Made by a program: the position numbers and the translations under genes
Notes under the pieces: generated by a model
What the model saw: only the letters and a program-made list of their open reading frames with translations
Database searches by the model: none
What the model was told of the DNA's origin: nothing
Source of the DNA: Draconibacterium mangrovi
Lineage (GTDB): Bacteria; Bacteroidota; Bacteroidia; Bacteroidales; Prolixibacteraceae
Reading direction: 5' to 3'
Assembly: GCF_010586825.1 (NCBI RefSeq)
Contig: NZ_JAAAGB010000009.1
Location: forward strand, 62,001 to 126,000
Length of the DNA: 64,000 nucleotides
Part shown: piece after piece, positions 16,425 to 26,152 of the stretch
Layout: the number at the start of each line of letters is the position of its first letter
How positions within the stretch are numbered: position 1 is the stretch's first letter

Positions 16425-19400
16425 TCATTCCTTTTTTACACCAATAATACAAGCTGCAACATTCTTCCAAATTTGTTTCGTGTATGGAATATTATTCAGG
16501 ATTTCTCTTAATTGTTCTTCTGCAAAGACTATATCCTTTTCTTTCTTTAAATCATTCAAATAATATCCTTTTCGCCTATTGGCCTCTCTTTTTAAGTAAA
16601 GAAACGGATTTAAAATATCTAACCATATTTGCGAGTAGGCATATAAATCAATCGAGAAATCGTCTTCCTTTTTAGCAGATGATTTAAAAGTTCTCAGCAC
16701 TTTAGTAAGTAAGCTTTTTCTTTGGTAGTCCCCTTCCTTTTGGGCTTTTTTTAATTGTTTGTTCATCAAATGTTGTGCAACAAATAAAGCTCTCTTTCTT
16801 TTGTTTGGCAGGCTTGCTATTTCTTGTTGCTGTAACAGTTTTATATATTGCTTTAGGCTATGGCTTGTCGTTTCATTCCATTTGTCTTCTTTGCTTTTCC
16901 AGTCACTTTCCTTAATGTTTTTTATATGAGTTCGCAGAAGCTCACATATAACAGGGAGCTCAGTATATATTTTTTTATTGCTGTCTATAAAATACCATTG
17001 GGGGACAATATATTTATTTCCTCTTAATGCAATAAACAGCCATGGTTTTTCAGATTCAGCTACACTCACTTTCACCTTCACTGAGGCATCAACGCCCTTT
17101 AGTGCTTCATATTCTTGCTCTTTTATTAAAGGAGAATCTCCTCTATACAAATCATGCACAGGCTTAAAAGCATCTTGGAAACCAGACCAAGAAATATCTT
17201 CACTTTTCCCCTTTTTTAGCTGCGATATCATTTCTTTAGCATCATATTCATAAGGCAACACCTCTCCAATTAATTCTTCTGGGAAATCCGTGTTAGAACC
17301 GATAAGCACTTCTGCATCCCGAGATGCTTTTGCCAGCCTTTTATCTGCTTTTAATTTATATTGCTTCCCATCTTTTGGCCATAATATTTTTATTTGTTTG
17401 TGTGGACTATCAAGTCTATCAATTCTTCCTATGCGTTGCTCTGCAATACGCAAAACACTAGGCATATCGAGAAATATCATGGTCGATATTTGTTGAATAT
17501 TAATCCCCTCAGAAACTGAATCAGAACAGAGCGCTATAATATCCTCTTCTTTGGAGCCTAATACAAATTTGTCAAGTACTTTTTCTTTTTTTGTTGAGCC
17601 TGTAATCACTACTGGCCTGTATTGCGGATATTGCTCTTTGATGAGTTTATTGAAATAGTCAAGGGTTACCACAATATGATCAAATGCAATTACAAACTGT
17701 TCTTTTTTTATGTAATCGATAATTGTCTTAATTTTTGTTTGCTCCCTATTTTCACTTAGTCCCGTACTTAAATCTGCTATTTTTTGATATATTTCTAACT
17801 CCTTTTCACATACCTCACGATATTCTTGAAGATTAGTAAGCCAACTCGGTAAATCTATACTAGTAAAATTGCTTTTTGGTAATGTATCCTTCTGGTCATT
17901 AATTTTCTGAATAAAGTTACCGGAATAAGACTTTGCTGTTTTAAATCTAAATTGTTTCTCTACATATTCAGTTCCTTTAATATGTTCCAACAAAGCAACC
18001 TTCGAAGATCTCAAAGTTGACTGTATGTTGTATCCGGCAAGTGCAGCCGCCATATCAATTCGCTTTTCGATATATTCTTTGTGATTGTACTCGTAATAGA
18101 AGTTCGGTTTTTCAATCCTTTTCAAGTAAACAATCCCGGTTAAATTTTTAGAAATTTCAATAATTTTTGAAACTATTGCTTCATCGTTTTTAGATTCTCC
18201 TGTTTCGTATAATTTATGATCTTGCACGGGAAATTTGCACGGTTCATCTAATTTATTCAAGTAAGCTGCCTGATTCTTATTGATCTCTTTGTTAATCTCA
18301 TTTTTGGTTCTTCTTACCATTAATTTACCAATGAAGCGCTTTAATGTCTCATAATCCTCCTTTCTACTCAACATTCGAGGATTCTTCAAATGATAAAACT
18401 GCTCAATTTCCTTATCTGAAAGGTTATCTACTCCCAATAACTCTACAATGCGTAATAAATCTTTTGCCCTTTTACTAATGGGAGTCGCTGTCATCAATAT
18501 TATATAATCAGCCAGGTTTTCTGAGATTTTTCTACTTCTGTTCGACTTCACATTTATTAAATTGTGTGCCTCATCCAGAACCAAAATATTTGCATTTTTT
18601 ATTTCCTTTACCAATTGTAGATGATCAATGCTACTTACATTGGAAAGTTTTCCAATTGAAATCTGATTATTTTCAGCAAACCGAATACTCTGAAGGTCAT
18701 TTTCCCAATTCTTTACCACCAGAGGAGGACAAACGGTAACAGTATAAGACTTATCTTTTCGACCTGCTTCCCATAATTTGTGCTGTAAAGCCAATTTTAG
18801 TGCATTAACCATTTTTGTCTTTCCAGCACCAGTAGGATCAGCAATAAGTACACAACCTTGTTCTTGTAAAATATTTAATGCCTGCACAATTCCTTGTAGC
18901 TGGGTAGGCCATAACTTTAACGCATCCAGCCTAGCCTGTAAGTCAGGCATATCCTTAAACCAACTAGTATCAATAAGCTCAGTTATCGCTCTGGCTAAGG
19001 CTTCTTGCCAACTTACCACCTTCAATAATTGCTTTAATAGTTCAATTAACTCCTTATTGTATTCATATCCCTTTTGGAAATAATTATTTGCAATTTGGCT
19101 AATATTCTTAAAGTGAGCCTCTCCCTCATTTATTCTAATGTTAGCCTCTAGCTGAGTCCTTAATCCGTTGAAACTAAAGTTTGATGATCCCAGTATAGCA
19201 TGTTCATCGCCGATATATAGTTTAGCATGTAATCCGGGAAGTATTCTGAAAGTTATGTAGCCTTCATTTATGTAATTTATTATTTTAAAGACATTCCCTC
19301 CTTTGAAGATCGAATAACCTTCATCAAGCCAATAAGATTTAATTTCTTTTGAAAGTTTAATTTCTCCATAACTTTTTCTTGCCCTTGTATCCGGTTCTGT

Positions 19401-19667
19401 CCCTAAAACAACCCTAACATTTTTTGTTTTTGCACCTCTATGTTCTTCTGAAAAAAAATCAATGATTTGGGCTAATGACGTGAATCCTGTAACTATTAGA
19501 TATTTTTCTGAATTATTAATGTCTGTTTTTACTTCACTATAAACCTCTTGCTTATTAATATTAATGGGGTAGCCTGAGTGCGCTGGCCATTCCATCTCAG
19601 GTTGGTCAAAATTCAATACTCCTTGCTTTTCTAAATTCTTTGCAGTTAATCTTCTAGGTCTTCCCAT
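16425..19667 (-). CDS. PLD-nuclease / SF2 (SNF2-like) helicase fusion
   Basis: This 1080-aa protein has an N-terminal phospholipase-D-type domain (about 40-200) with one HKD motif, LHAKLYIGDEHAILGSSNFS (His147, Lys149, Asp154). The helicase core that follows has Walker A DPTGAGKTK at 277-285, DEAH at 365-368, and motifs V/VI in SDSVSEGINIQ and RIGRIDRLDSPHK. The C-terminal 250 residues are helical and basic. A single HKD motif usually means the nuclease dimerises. PLD and SNF2-type helicases occur together in restriction-like defence such as DISARM, but no methylase or DrmAB-like gene is nearby. It is the last gene of a six-gene same-strand run, 59 bp after the patatin gene, and is probably an anti-phage nuclease-translocase. 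Confidence 0.82.
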   Translation of the reverse strand: MGRPRRLTAKNLEKQGVLNFDQPEMEWPAHSGYPININKQEVYSEVKTDINNSEKYLIVTGFTSLAQIIDFFSEEHRGAKTKNVRVVLGTEPDTRARKSYGEIKLSKEIKSYWLDEGYSIFKGGNVFKIINYINEGYITFRILPGLHAKLYIGDEHAILGSSNFSFNGLRTQLEANIRINEGEAHFKNISQIANNYFQKGYEYNKELIELLKQLLKVVSWQEALARAITELIDTSWFKDMPDLQARLDALKLWPTQLQGIVQALNILQEQGCVLIADPTGAGKTKMVNALKLALQHKLWEAGRKDKSYTVTVCPPLVVKNWENDLQSIRFAENNQISIGKLSNVSSIDHLQLVKEIKNANILVLDEAHNLINVKSNRSRKISENLADYIILMTATPISKRAKDLLRIVELLGVDNLSDKEIEQFYHLKNPRMLSRKEDYETLKRFIGKLMVRRTKNEINKEINKNQAAYLNKLDEPCKFPVQDHKLYETGESKNDEAIVSKIIEISKNLTGIVYLKRIEKPNFYYEYNHKEYIEKRIDMAAALAGYNIQSTLRSSKVALLEHIKGTEYVEKQFRFKTAKSYSGNFIQKINDQKDTLPKSNFTSIDLPSWLTNLQEYREVCEKELEIYQKIADLSTGLSENREQTKIKTIIDYIKKEQFVIAFDHIVVTLDYFNKLIKEQYPQYRPVVITGSTKKEKVLDKFVLGSKEEDIIALCSDSVSEGINIQQISTMIFLDMPSVLRIAEQRIGRIDRLDSPHKQIKILWPKDGKQYKLKADKRLAKASRDAEVLIGSNTDFPEELIGEVLPYEYDAKEMISQLKKGKSEDISWSGFQDAFKPVHDLYRGDSPLIKEQEYEALKGVDASVKVKVSVAESEKPWLFIALRGNKYIVPQWYFIDSNKKIYTELPVICELLRTHIKNIKESDWKSKEDKWNETTSHSLKQYIKLLQQQEIASLPNKRKRALFVAQHLMNKQLKKAQKEGDYQRKSLLTKVLRTFKSSAKKEDDFSIDLYAYSQIWLDILNPFLYLKREANRRKGYYLNDLKKEKDIVFAEEQLREILNNIPYTKQIWKNVAACIIGVKKE

Positions 19668-19726
19668 TTAAAATTACTCTACATTAGCTTCAATTAAGGC
19701 TATCATCTTTTTTATACTATATCAAT

Positions 19727-21022
19727 TCACGATAAAATGTGAGGCAAAAACAACTTTACGTTTAATTCAGTAATTGCTTCAGCATGCTTAATCAGATACT
19801 CAATTTCCCAATTCTTTAACTTTGACAAACTTGTACCAATTCCTCGTGCTTTAGATAGTTCCTGTTGAGTACAAGCTTTTGATAAGATATCTTCATAACC
19901 AATATTGCTTTCTAGTTGAGTTTTGATTTTATTCCAATTTCCGGCTTCTATATCTTCATTCGAAATTTCGTGAGCTTCAATTACGGGTATAGCAATGTTG
20001 CCATCTTTAAGCATGCGAACGAATTCGGGGATAGAGCTTTCAACGTCAAAACTTAACGACTGGTAGGCTACAATTGAATTATTATCCCTTCCTCGATAAA
20101 GGCTGTTCATCATTTGCAACTTTTTTATCCTTTCCATAAAAACGTCACTTGTATGAATAAGAAGAGATATTAAGTTTCTATAGTTCCTTTTAAATGGAAA
20201 TCCTTGGCCGGCATCACTAACAATTACATTATTGCAATAACATGAACTATTCGATTGCGTTAGTTTATGTATCCCTTGATTATCATACACACCGCCATCG
20301 ACAAGTCTCGGATTAATCTTTTGAGCATCCTCTGGGTTTGCAAAATACTTTGAAGGGATTCGTACTGGAGTAAATGCAAAAGGAACGCATGTTGAAGCCA
20401 TTACTGCTTTTGCAACAGGAAACTCGTCGTTTTTCAGTTTTACAAAATTATTCTTCTCATGATCATTGTAAAAAGAGTCTGTCATTCTTGTCCTCTCGAA
20501 GGTAAACAACCGCGTTGTTTCCATATTAGTAGAATTCAACACTGTTTTCCATCTGTCAGTAAAATCTTTTAACTTCTTTCCCTTAAAAAATATCCTGTTA
20601 TAGATCCGTTCAATGATTGAACTCAATGGAAGAATATAAAACTGAGCATATGCAAGTATCAAAATCATTAGGGCAACGATAGCAAGATTCAACCAGCCTG
20701 GAGTATTGAAGAACGGGAATACAGCATTAACAATAGGAACCAGAATTATGAAGATGCCTAATAGAAATCGAGGAGCTATAATTACTCTTCTTATTATTCC
20801 TTTTTTCACTCCTTTTAGGATTACCTCTTCAAATTTCTCACCATAAAGTGCATAGCAAGCCCCTGTAATAGAACCTCCAGAATTCGTCGAAATCACATCT
20901 ATCTTCTCAAGTAGTTCTAACTTTTTTAATGCACGAAAAGTCCCAATGTGATATGTCGCAGCCCTGTAGCCACCACCGGAAAGGGCCAAGCCTAATTTTG
21001 AGTCATTGCTGTTACTTTCCAT
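19727..21022 (-). CDS. Membrane-anchored patatin-like phospholipase
   Basis: This 431-aa protein has the patatin oxyanion motif SGGGYR (residues 15-20), a nucleophile elbow STNSGGS with Ser48, and the catalytic Asp242 in LVDGGVYDNQG. The first Gly of the usual GxSxG is Thr46 here. Two transmembrane helices (about 82-104 and 110-132) are inserted between the Ser and Asp parts and would hold the enzyme against the inner membrane. Patatin phospholipases act as membrane-degrading effectors in several phage-defence systems, including CBASS. No nucleotide cyclase is nearby, so control by the neighbouring ATPase is the simpler idea. It lies 98 bp after the SMC-like gene. Confidence 0.82.
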   Translation of the reverse strand: MESNSNDSKLGLALSGGGYRAATYHIGTFRALKKLELLEKIDVISTNSGGSITGACYALYGEKFEEVILKGVKKGIIRRVIIAPRFLLGIFIILVPIVNAVFPFFNTPGWLNLAIVALMILILAYAQFYILPLSSIIERIYNRIFFKGKKLKDFTDRWKTVLNSTNMETTRLFTFERTRMTDSFYNDHEKNNFVKLKNDEFPVAKAVMASTCVPFAFTPVRIPSKYFANPEDAQKINPRLVDGGVYDNQGIHKLTQSNSSCYCNNVIVSDAGQGFPFKRNYRNLISLLIHTSDVFMERIKKLQMMNSLYRGRDNNSIVAYQSLSFDVESSIPEFVRMLKDGNIAIPVIEAHEISNEDIEAGNWNKIKTQLESNIGYEDILSKACTQQELSKARGIGTSLSKLKNWEIEYLIKHAEAITELNVKLFLPHILS

Positions 21023-21120
21023 ATTTTATAAATTTGCGGAATCTTTATTTATTGCTCTAATATCACTTAATCGGATTGCAATAAAAGAGACTTCATTTTA
21101 CGTTGAACTTATCTCAGAAT

Positions 21121-24100
21121 TTATTTCTTTACCTTTCCAAAAGTCTCCAACTCCATAAACTTCGATTTAAAAAGACCAGAGGGCATTTTCTTTTTGAGTA
21201 GATTGTGAAAGTTCTCATCATGTGTTGATAGGATGATTTGCTTTTCCTGATTTACCACAATACTTCTAAACAAGTCAATCGTTGAAAGGATATTAATACT
21301 ATCCATTGATTGAATTGGGTCGTCAATGAATATGCAATTAATAGGACTTTCTTTATCGTCTTTTGCATTTAACGCTTTAGCTAAGAAAATACTAAGACTT
21401 AAAATGTTGAGCTGTGCTGTACTAAAATATAAATTAGGAATTATTGGAGCATCTTCACTGTCATTTCTATAAAGACAAACATTTAGTTTTGGTTTATTTT
21501 CTTTAAAATCACAAACAAACTTTATTGTTTTATAATCGGGATGAGGGTCAATCCTTTTATATAAATCATTGATTAAATCTTCATAAAAGAACGAACGAAC
21601 TTGGTTGTCCAAATAAGAAGAAACTTTTCCCTTTTCTTGTTCTAATAATGGTTTAACCTTCTTTTCAAGAAATCTTTTTTCTTTTAGTAATTCCGCTTCT
21701 TCTTTTTTGGCTTCCTGATATTCTAAAAAAGGTTCAACGTCCTTTTTTAACTCTTTAAGTAAATTGAGATTGAGAATCTTTTGCTTTAAAGATTCAATTA
21801 TTTTAAGCTCTTTATCCTTAATGTTTTCTAGTTGGTCTGTTAGCTTCTGCTTATCCTGTTCATTTACGACAAAACCGAATTGGGTTTCTAACTTCCGCTC
21901 AAATGAGATAATAATTTTCTGTAGTTCTTCAAGTTTGAGTTCTGCTTCTTTAAGTTCCTTTTGCACCAACTCTTCTGTCGTATCTTTTAGAGTCTCATCC
22001 AGCTCTTTTTGTTTGTTATAAATCTCCTTTTTAGTTGTGGAAATACTTTGTAATTCCTTTGAAATAGTAGCTATTTTCTCTGAAAGCTTTTCAGTGGTAG
22101 TTTCTTGATCCGGAAATTCAACATTGAAGAAACTAATTATCGCTTTGTAATTTTTATCTTTTTTAAGCTCTTCAATTGTTCTTCTTAACACATCTGCTTT
22201 TCTTGCTATATTTTCATCGTCTGATAACAATTGTTTTAAATCAGATTGTGTCTTATTTAAAGCATTATTGAGCTCTTTAATTTTAGTTTCAAAAGCTCTA
22301 AGGTTATCAACTGCATTCTTTCTGTACTCGTCAAAAGACAAACCGTTTAATAAGTTTTTCAGTTCATCGATTTCTCCTTGTAGAATTTTGCTATCCTCTT
22401 CTAAGGTTTTCAATAAGTTTTTACTTGTATCCATTTCTTCATGCATAGATGCAAGAGACTCTTTTTTATCTGAAATAATCTTTTGGATAGCCTTTCTTAA
22501 TGAGTCAGTTTTGACTTTAGAAAGCTGACGTTGTTTGCTAACTTTTGTTTCGATTTCACTTCTGGATTTTAATAAATCAGATAGCTCTTTAGAAAGGAAT
22601 TTATTATTCGAGATTTTTTCAGACAGCTCATAAAAAGAACCATATACCTGACTGCATAGAGGGCAAGTTGAGCTTTGGGACTTATCTGCAATTTCTGCCC
22701 CCTTAGCAATAAAAGCTTCGATATCCTTTGCCAATTCTTGTTGCTCTTTTATTTTTAGTTTGAGAAGCTTTAATTCATCATCTTTTTCTTTTATTGACTT
22801 TTGAAGTCTTTCAATGTCTTGTAACGCTTCTTTATAGTCAATAAAGTCTTCTTCGTAAGGTGAAGGATATTTATTAATACTTAAATCTTCTAAAGATCGT
22901 TCATAATTTGCAGTTTTGAGATCGACAAATTGTTTCTCCTTGAATTGTATTTCTATTTTCTTTTTAAGTTCATTTATATCCCGTACTACTTTTATATACT
23001 TCACATTATCTTTTGTAGTCTTGGACTGTAGGTTTTCTATTTTCTCCAAATGCTCACGTTGAGACTTTAACTGCGTTTGTGCTTGGTTTAATTCGGTTTT
23101 CGTCTTTGCTTCCTTTAACTGTAGAGCTTTTATTTTTCTGTCAGTTTCTATTTTCCTATCGTTTCCTATTAATATTTCTGATTCATTTTCTTTAATCTCA
23201 GTTGAAACTTTCTCATAGAAGGGGAACATTTTTATTAGTTCATTCAAATGTTCCTCTTTTCTGAAAAGCTCTTGCTGTTTTTCATTCAGATTTGCTCTTT
23301 CTGCATTCAGGTTTTCTTTTTGCCTAAACTTTTTAAGCTTAGCATTAAGCTCTTCATTTCTTTTATCAAGCTTTGTTCTTTGATCCCTTGAATCGTAGTA
23401 GATTTCAATACTTTTTATTGAATCTCCTCCTGCAAATACTTCATTTAAAAATTGAATAACGTTTTCCTTATCTACTTTCTCGGAGTTTAGGACATTGATT
23501 CTTTCTGTTAAAGTGTTTGCCAGACTTACGGATTCATCAATTGTATAAAATTCATCAATTGTTTTTAGCTTCTCTCCAGAGTCATTGAGTTCCTTAATTT
23601 TTTCATTTACCTTTTTCAATATCTCCTTGTCTCCTTCAAAATTAAGTTCCAATTGTTTGCTTCGTAGCTTTATCTTTAACTCTTTGATTTTACCTTCACA
23701 TTGTAAAATAAGATTAACGACTTTTTTATAATATTCAGCTGTTTCTGTATCTCCAAAATAACTCATAAACTTCTCATATCGATCCTTGGGATCATCGACT
23801 TTAAGAAAAGCGTCTATCCATTCTTGAGACAGAATAACCGTCTGAAAATATTCATTTTTAATCTTACTCCTGTCAAAATGAAAATCAGTACTGTTACTTC
23901 TTCTATTTGAAGGAACTTTTCGAGTAATAGGATTTGAACGTTGTGTTGTGTACAAACGAACTTCAGAAGCAATGCTTTCATCTTCCACATATCTGTTTCT
24001 TAAAATCCATTGTCCGCGTTTGTTTTTATATAGTTTACGTTCGTTCGTAGCTATATCTTTTGGTTGAGGACTCTTCAAAAAACGGTCAATACTGTTTGTT

Positions 24101-24276
24101 ATACCGTACTCCACTGCATCATAAAACGAAGTTTTCCCAAAACCGTTGGGAGCATAAATTGAAACGAAATCTGCTGTATCTTTTTCTTTAGCATCTTCTA
24201 TTTCAAAGTCAAACGTGCCATCTTCAACACTTTGATATGCTCTAAATGCCTGTATTTCTACTTTCTTAAATTTCAT
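21121..24276 (-). CDS. Rad50/SMC-like ATPase of an ABC-three-component system
   Basis: This 1051-aa ATPase has an N-terminal P-loop PNGFGKTS (residues 43-50) and two very long coiled-coil arms (about 190-530 and 560-880). They are separated by a zinc-hook-like CPLC motif near residue 537. The C-terminal half-domain has the ABC signature region FSTAQLNILSLS and Walker B NCIFIDDPIQSMDS (near 980). The Cys-X2-Cys hinge is Rad50-like. Sensor ATPases of this type drive ABC-3C and Lamassu-like conflict systems. Its start overlaps the small middle-component gene by 11 bp, which fixes it as part of the same operon. Confidence 0.9.
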   Translation of the reverse strand: MKFKKVEIQAFRAYQSVEDGTFDFEIEDAKEKDTADFVSIYAPNGFGKTSFYDAVEYGITNSIDRFLKSPQPKDIATNERKLYKNKRGQWILRNRYVEDESIASEVRLYTTQRSNPITRKVPSNRRSNSTDFHFDRSKIKNEYFQTVILSQEWIDAFLKVDDPKDRYEKFMSYFGDTETAEYYKKVVNLILQCEGKIKELKIKLRSKQLELNFEGDKEILKKVNEKIKELNDSGEKLKTIDEFYTIDESVSLANTLTERINVLNSEKVDKENVIQFLNEVFAGGDSIKSIEIYYDSRDQRTKLDKRNEELNAKLKKFRQKENLNAERANLNEKQQELFRKEEHLNELIKMFPFYEKVSTEIKENESEILIGNDRKIETDRKIKALQLKEAKTKTELNQAQTQLKSQREHLEKIENLQSKTTKDNVKYIKVVRDINELKKKIEIQFKEKQFVDLKTANYERSLEDLSINKYPSPYEEDFIDYKEALQDIERLQKSIKEKDDELKLLKLKIKEQQELAKDIEAFIAKGAEIADKSQSSTCPLCSQVYGSFYELSEKISNNKFLSKELSDLLKSRSEIETKVSKQRQLSKVKTDSLRKAIQKIISDKKESLASMHEEMDTSKNLLKTLEEDSKILQGEIDELKNLLNGLSFDEYRKNAVDNLRAFETKIKELNNALNKTQSDLKQLLSDDENIARKADVLRRTIEELKKDKNYKAIISFFNVEFPDQETTTEKLSEKIATISKELQSISTTKKEIYNKQKELDETLKDTTEELVQKELKEAELKLEELQKIIISFERKLETQFGFVVNEQDKQKLTDQLENIKDKELKIIESLKQKILNLNLLKELKKDVEPFLEYQEAKKEEAELLKEKRFLEKKVKPLLEQEKGKVSSYLDNQVRSFFYEDLINDLYKRIDPHPDYKTIKFVCDFKENKPKLNVCLYRNDSEDAPIIPNLYFSTAQLNILSLSIFLAKALNAKDDKESPINCIFIDDPIQSMDSINILSTIDLFRSIVVNQEKQIILSTHDENFHNLLKKKMPSGLFKSKFMELETFGKVKK

Positions 24277-24805
24277 TTTTCAGTGACTTTTCAATTTCTT
24301 TAAGTACCAAACCCATATATTCAGATTGCTCCATTTTTTTTGAGGGAGCCTGAATCTTATTTAGAGCATCATAAATGATTGAATTTTTTTCAATTCCCTT
24401 TATATCATCCTTAACCTCTTCGATAATATTATCAAATGCTATATGCTTTTTGAATAGCTCTTTTTGTCTGTCATTATTTAATTCATCTTGGTAATTATCA
24501 ATAACAATTTTTCGGCTAGAAACCGTATCGTGCTCGATTTTGTGTTTTAAATCTTTATTGACTGACTCAGGGGTAATAAAAAATAGATAAAGATTCCAAA
24601 TTTCAAATTCTGAATGTAACTTGGATTGGAAATATACACCAACCTTGTTCCTAATATTTTCCCAGTTTTTTTCTACCTCTTCTTCATGATCACTCAAAAT
24701 AAAGAAGCTATAGATATCTCCACCAAATTTTTCCTGAAGTATTTCAAATTTTGAATTAGGGAAAGATTTCTGTAAAATATCAACAATATCACTGTTCATG
24801 ATCAA
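24266..24805 (-). CDS. ABC-3C middle component (small helical protein)
   Basis: This 179-aa soluble protein has no enzyme motif. The N-terminal half is alpha/beta (FEILQEKFGGDIYSFFIL, then WNLYLFFITPE). The C-terminal half is helical and ends KKMEQSEYMGLVLKEIEKS. Size, position between the effector and the SMC-like ATPase, and overlaps on both sides (17 bp with the peptidase gene, 11 bp with the ATPase gene) match the middle component of ABC-three-component systems, which bridges sensor ATPase and effector. The assignment rests on operon architecture more than on a recognisable motif. The start at MIMNSD fits the coupled overlap. Confidence 0.72.
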   Translation of the reverse strand: MIMNSDIVDILQKSFPNSKFEILQEKFGGDIYSFFILSDHEEEVEKNWENIRNKVGVYFQSKLHSEFEIWNLYLFFITPESVNKDLKHKIEHDTVSSRKIVIDNYQDELNNDRQKELFKKHIAFDNIIEEVKDDIKGIEKNSIIYDALNKIQAPSKKMEQSEYMGLVLKEIEKSLKNEI

Positions 24806-26150
24806 TAAGGATTTTATATTCGTTTTTCAATTTTTCTAATAAAACATCATCTTCAAGAATATCTGAATACTCTGCGTGTTTACTGACTATGGCTTTCTTT
24901 TTAAAATATTCGATGTGAATAAATGTATAATCCTCTAAAGGAAAATTTATACCATCATCAATTTGTAGTAAGTTTCTCTTAAGCTCTCTTTTTCTAGTTT
25001 TAATTGCACTGGCTATATGAGGTATGTTTTTCTCTAATATGTATGTTTCTCCATCATCAGGCGGTGTTGAGATTCCAACAACTACTAATCCATCTTTTCT
25101 AAGACCTTTAAAATCTGAATATACCAAATTGGTTAATTCATCAGACCAATCTCCTTGATAATCGGTGTAAACTAATCTTATATCATTGAAAATATCATCT
25201 AAATCACTTTCTGGAATTTCTTTATTCTTTAAAATGTTAAGAATAGTGAGAAATTCTAGCCAGATTATCCATATATGTTTTGAATGAAGAACCTCATCTT
25301 TCTGTTTGAATAGTAGCAATCGAGATTTAAAAAGGTTCTTAATGCACAAGGGAGTAATTGAGCTTTTAACAACAAGCTCTGTCTTGTCTCTAAGAAAGTT
25401 TTTGACAAAGAGTATGTCTTCCTCATAAAAACCAGCTCTTAAATTAAAAGCCTCATCTTTTAAGAAAGAGAAAGATTTTAAATGATATGGGAGAATAGGT
25501 GCGAGTAAATCAGGATGCTTTTCAATTATTTCATCAAATGCCGAAAGCAATGTAAATCTAATTTTCCCCAGTTGTTCACTAGCACTAGCCATTCTGTTTT
25601 GAATACCAGAAATGAACAACTGACCATTAATGATTTTCAATATACAGCCACCAGAATCTCCTCTTACTTCCTCAATAATTGGATTTCCAGGTATTCCTGC
25701 TTCGAATTGCAAATTTTCCCTCGGGTCAAATATTTGTATGTGATCATTTCTTCTAAACCACTCACTATTTTTATCAGGATTCTCGTTTCTTCTTATTTCT
25801 GGATAACCTAGTAAGTGAAAATCGTTTTTAACGTCAGTTAGTCTGTCAAAACGATATATCTTATCAAATCCTTCGATATAGTCAACTTTAATCAATGCAA
25901 CATCTATATCACTATTATCATGTATGAAGTAATTTACTCCCAGAGTAGTACTTTCAATTGTTATTTTTTTAGAAACCCAACCATTGCCATTGAATTCAAA
26001 GTAAATAACATCATCAATCTGCCCCCCATTCTTATCGATATTATGCTTAGCGGTAAGAATATAAAGATATTCATTAGTCATTGGTTGTAAAATACACCCA
26101 GATCCGCCATTAACTATTGCACAATGTTTTCTTGCAGCATCTATGTTCAT
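24789..26150 (-). CDS. Trypsin-like serine peptidase with ABC-3C-type C-terminal extension
   Basis: This 453-aa protein has an N-terminal chymotrypsin-fold peptidase (about 1-215) with a complete apparent triad: His36 in LTAKHNI, Asp83 in DIDVALIKV, and Ser166 in RGDSGGC. It has no signal peptide, so it acts in the cytoplasm, which is unusual for trypsin-like enzymes and typical of conflict-system effectors. Residues 225-453 form a second region (including LEFLTILNILKNKEIP and DGLVVVGISTPPDDGETYI) that fits the C-terminal adaptor found on ABC-3C effectors and probably docks on the middle component. It overlaps that gene by 17 bp and starts 2 bp after the MBL gene. Confidence 0.83.
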   Translation of the reverse strand: MNIDAARKHCAIVNGGSGCILQPMTNEYLYILTAKHNIDKNGGQIDDVIYFEFNGNGWVSKKITIESTTLGVNYFIHDNSDIDVALIKVDYIEGFDKIYRFDRLTDVKNDFHLLGYPEIRRNENPDKNSEWFRRNDHIQIFDPRENLQFEAGIPGNPIIEEVRGDSGGCILKIINGQLFISGIQNRMASASEQLGKIRFTLLSAFDEIIEKHPDLLAPILPYHLKSFSFLKDEAFNLRAGFYEEDILFVKNFLRDKTELVVKSSITPLCIKNLFKSRLLLFKQKDEVLHSKHIWIIWLEFLTILNILKNKEIPESDLDDIFNDIRLVYTDYQGDWSDELTNLVYSDFKGLRKDGLVVVGISTPPDDGETYILEKNIPHIASAIKTRKRELKRNLLQIDDGINFPLEDYTFIHIEYFKKKAIVSKHAEYSDILEDDVLLEKLKNEYKILIDHEQ

Positions 26151-26152
26151 GA

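Noticed and set aside
16425-19667. DISARM system
   Set aside because: A PLD and an SNF2-like helicase are present but fused, and neither DrmA/DrmB nor a methylase is in the window.
19727-21022. CBASS system with patatin effector
   Set aside because: No cGAS/DncV-like nucleotidyltransferase or Cap2/Cap3 gene is present near the patatin.
21121-24276. Lamassu (LmuA/LmuB) assignment of the SMC-like ATPase
   Set aside because: The small middle component and the peptidase with a C-terminal extension fit the ABC-3C layout better, and no LmuA-type Cap4/PDDEXK nuclease is seen. Not fully excluded, since the two are related.
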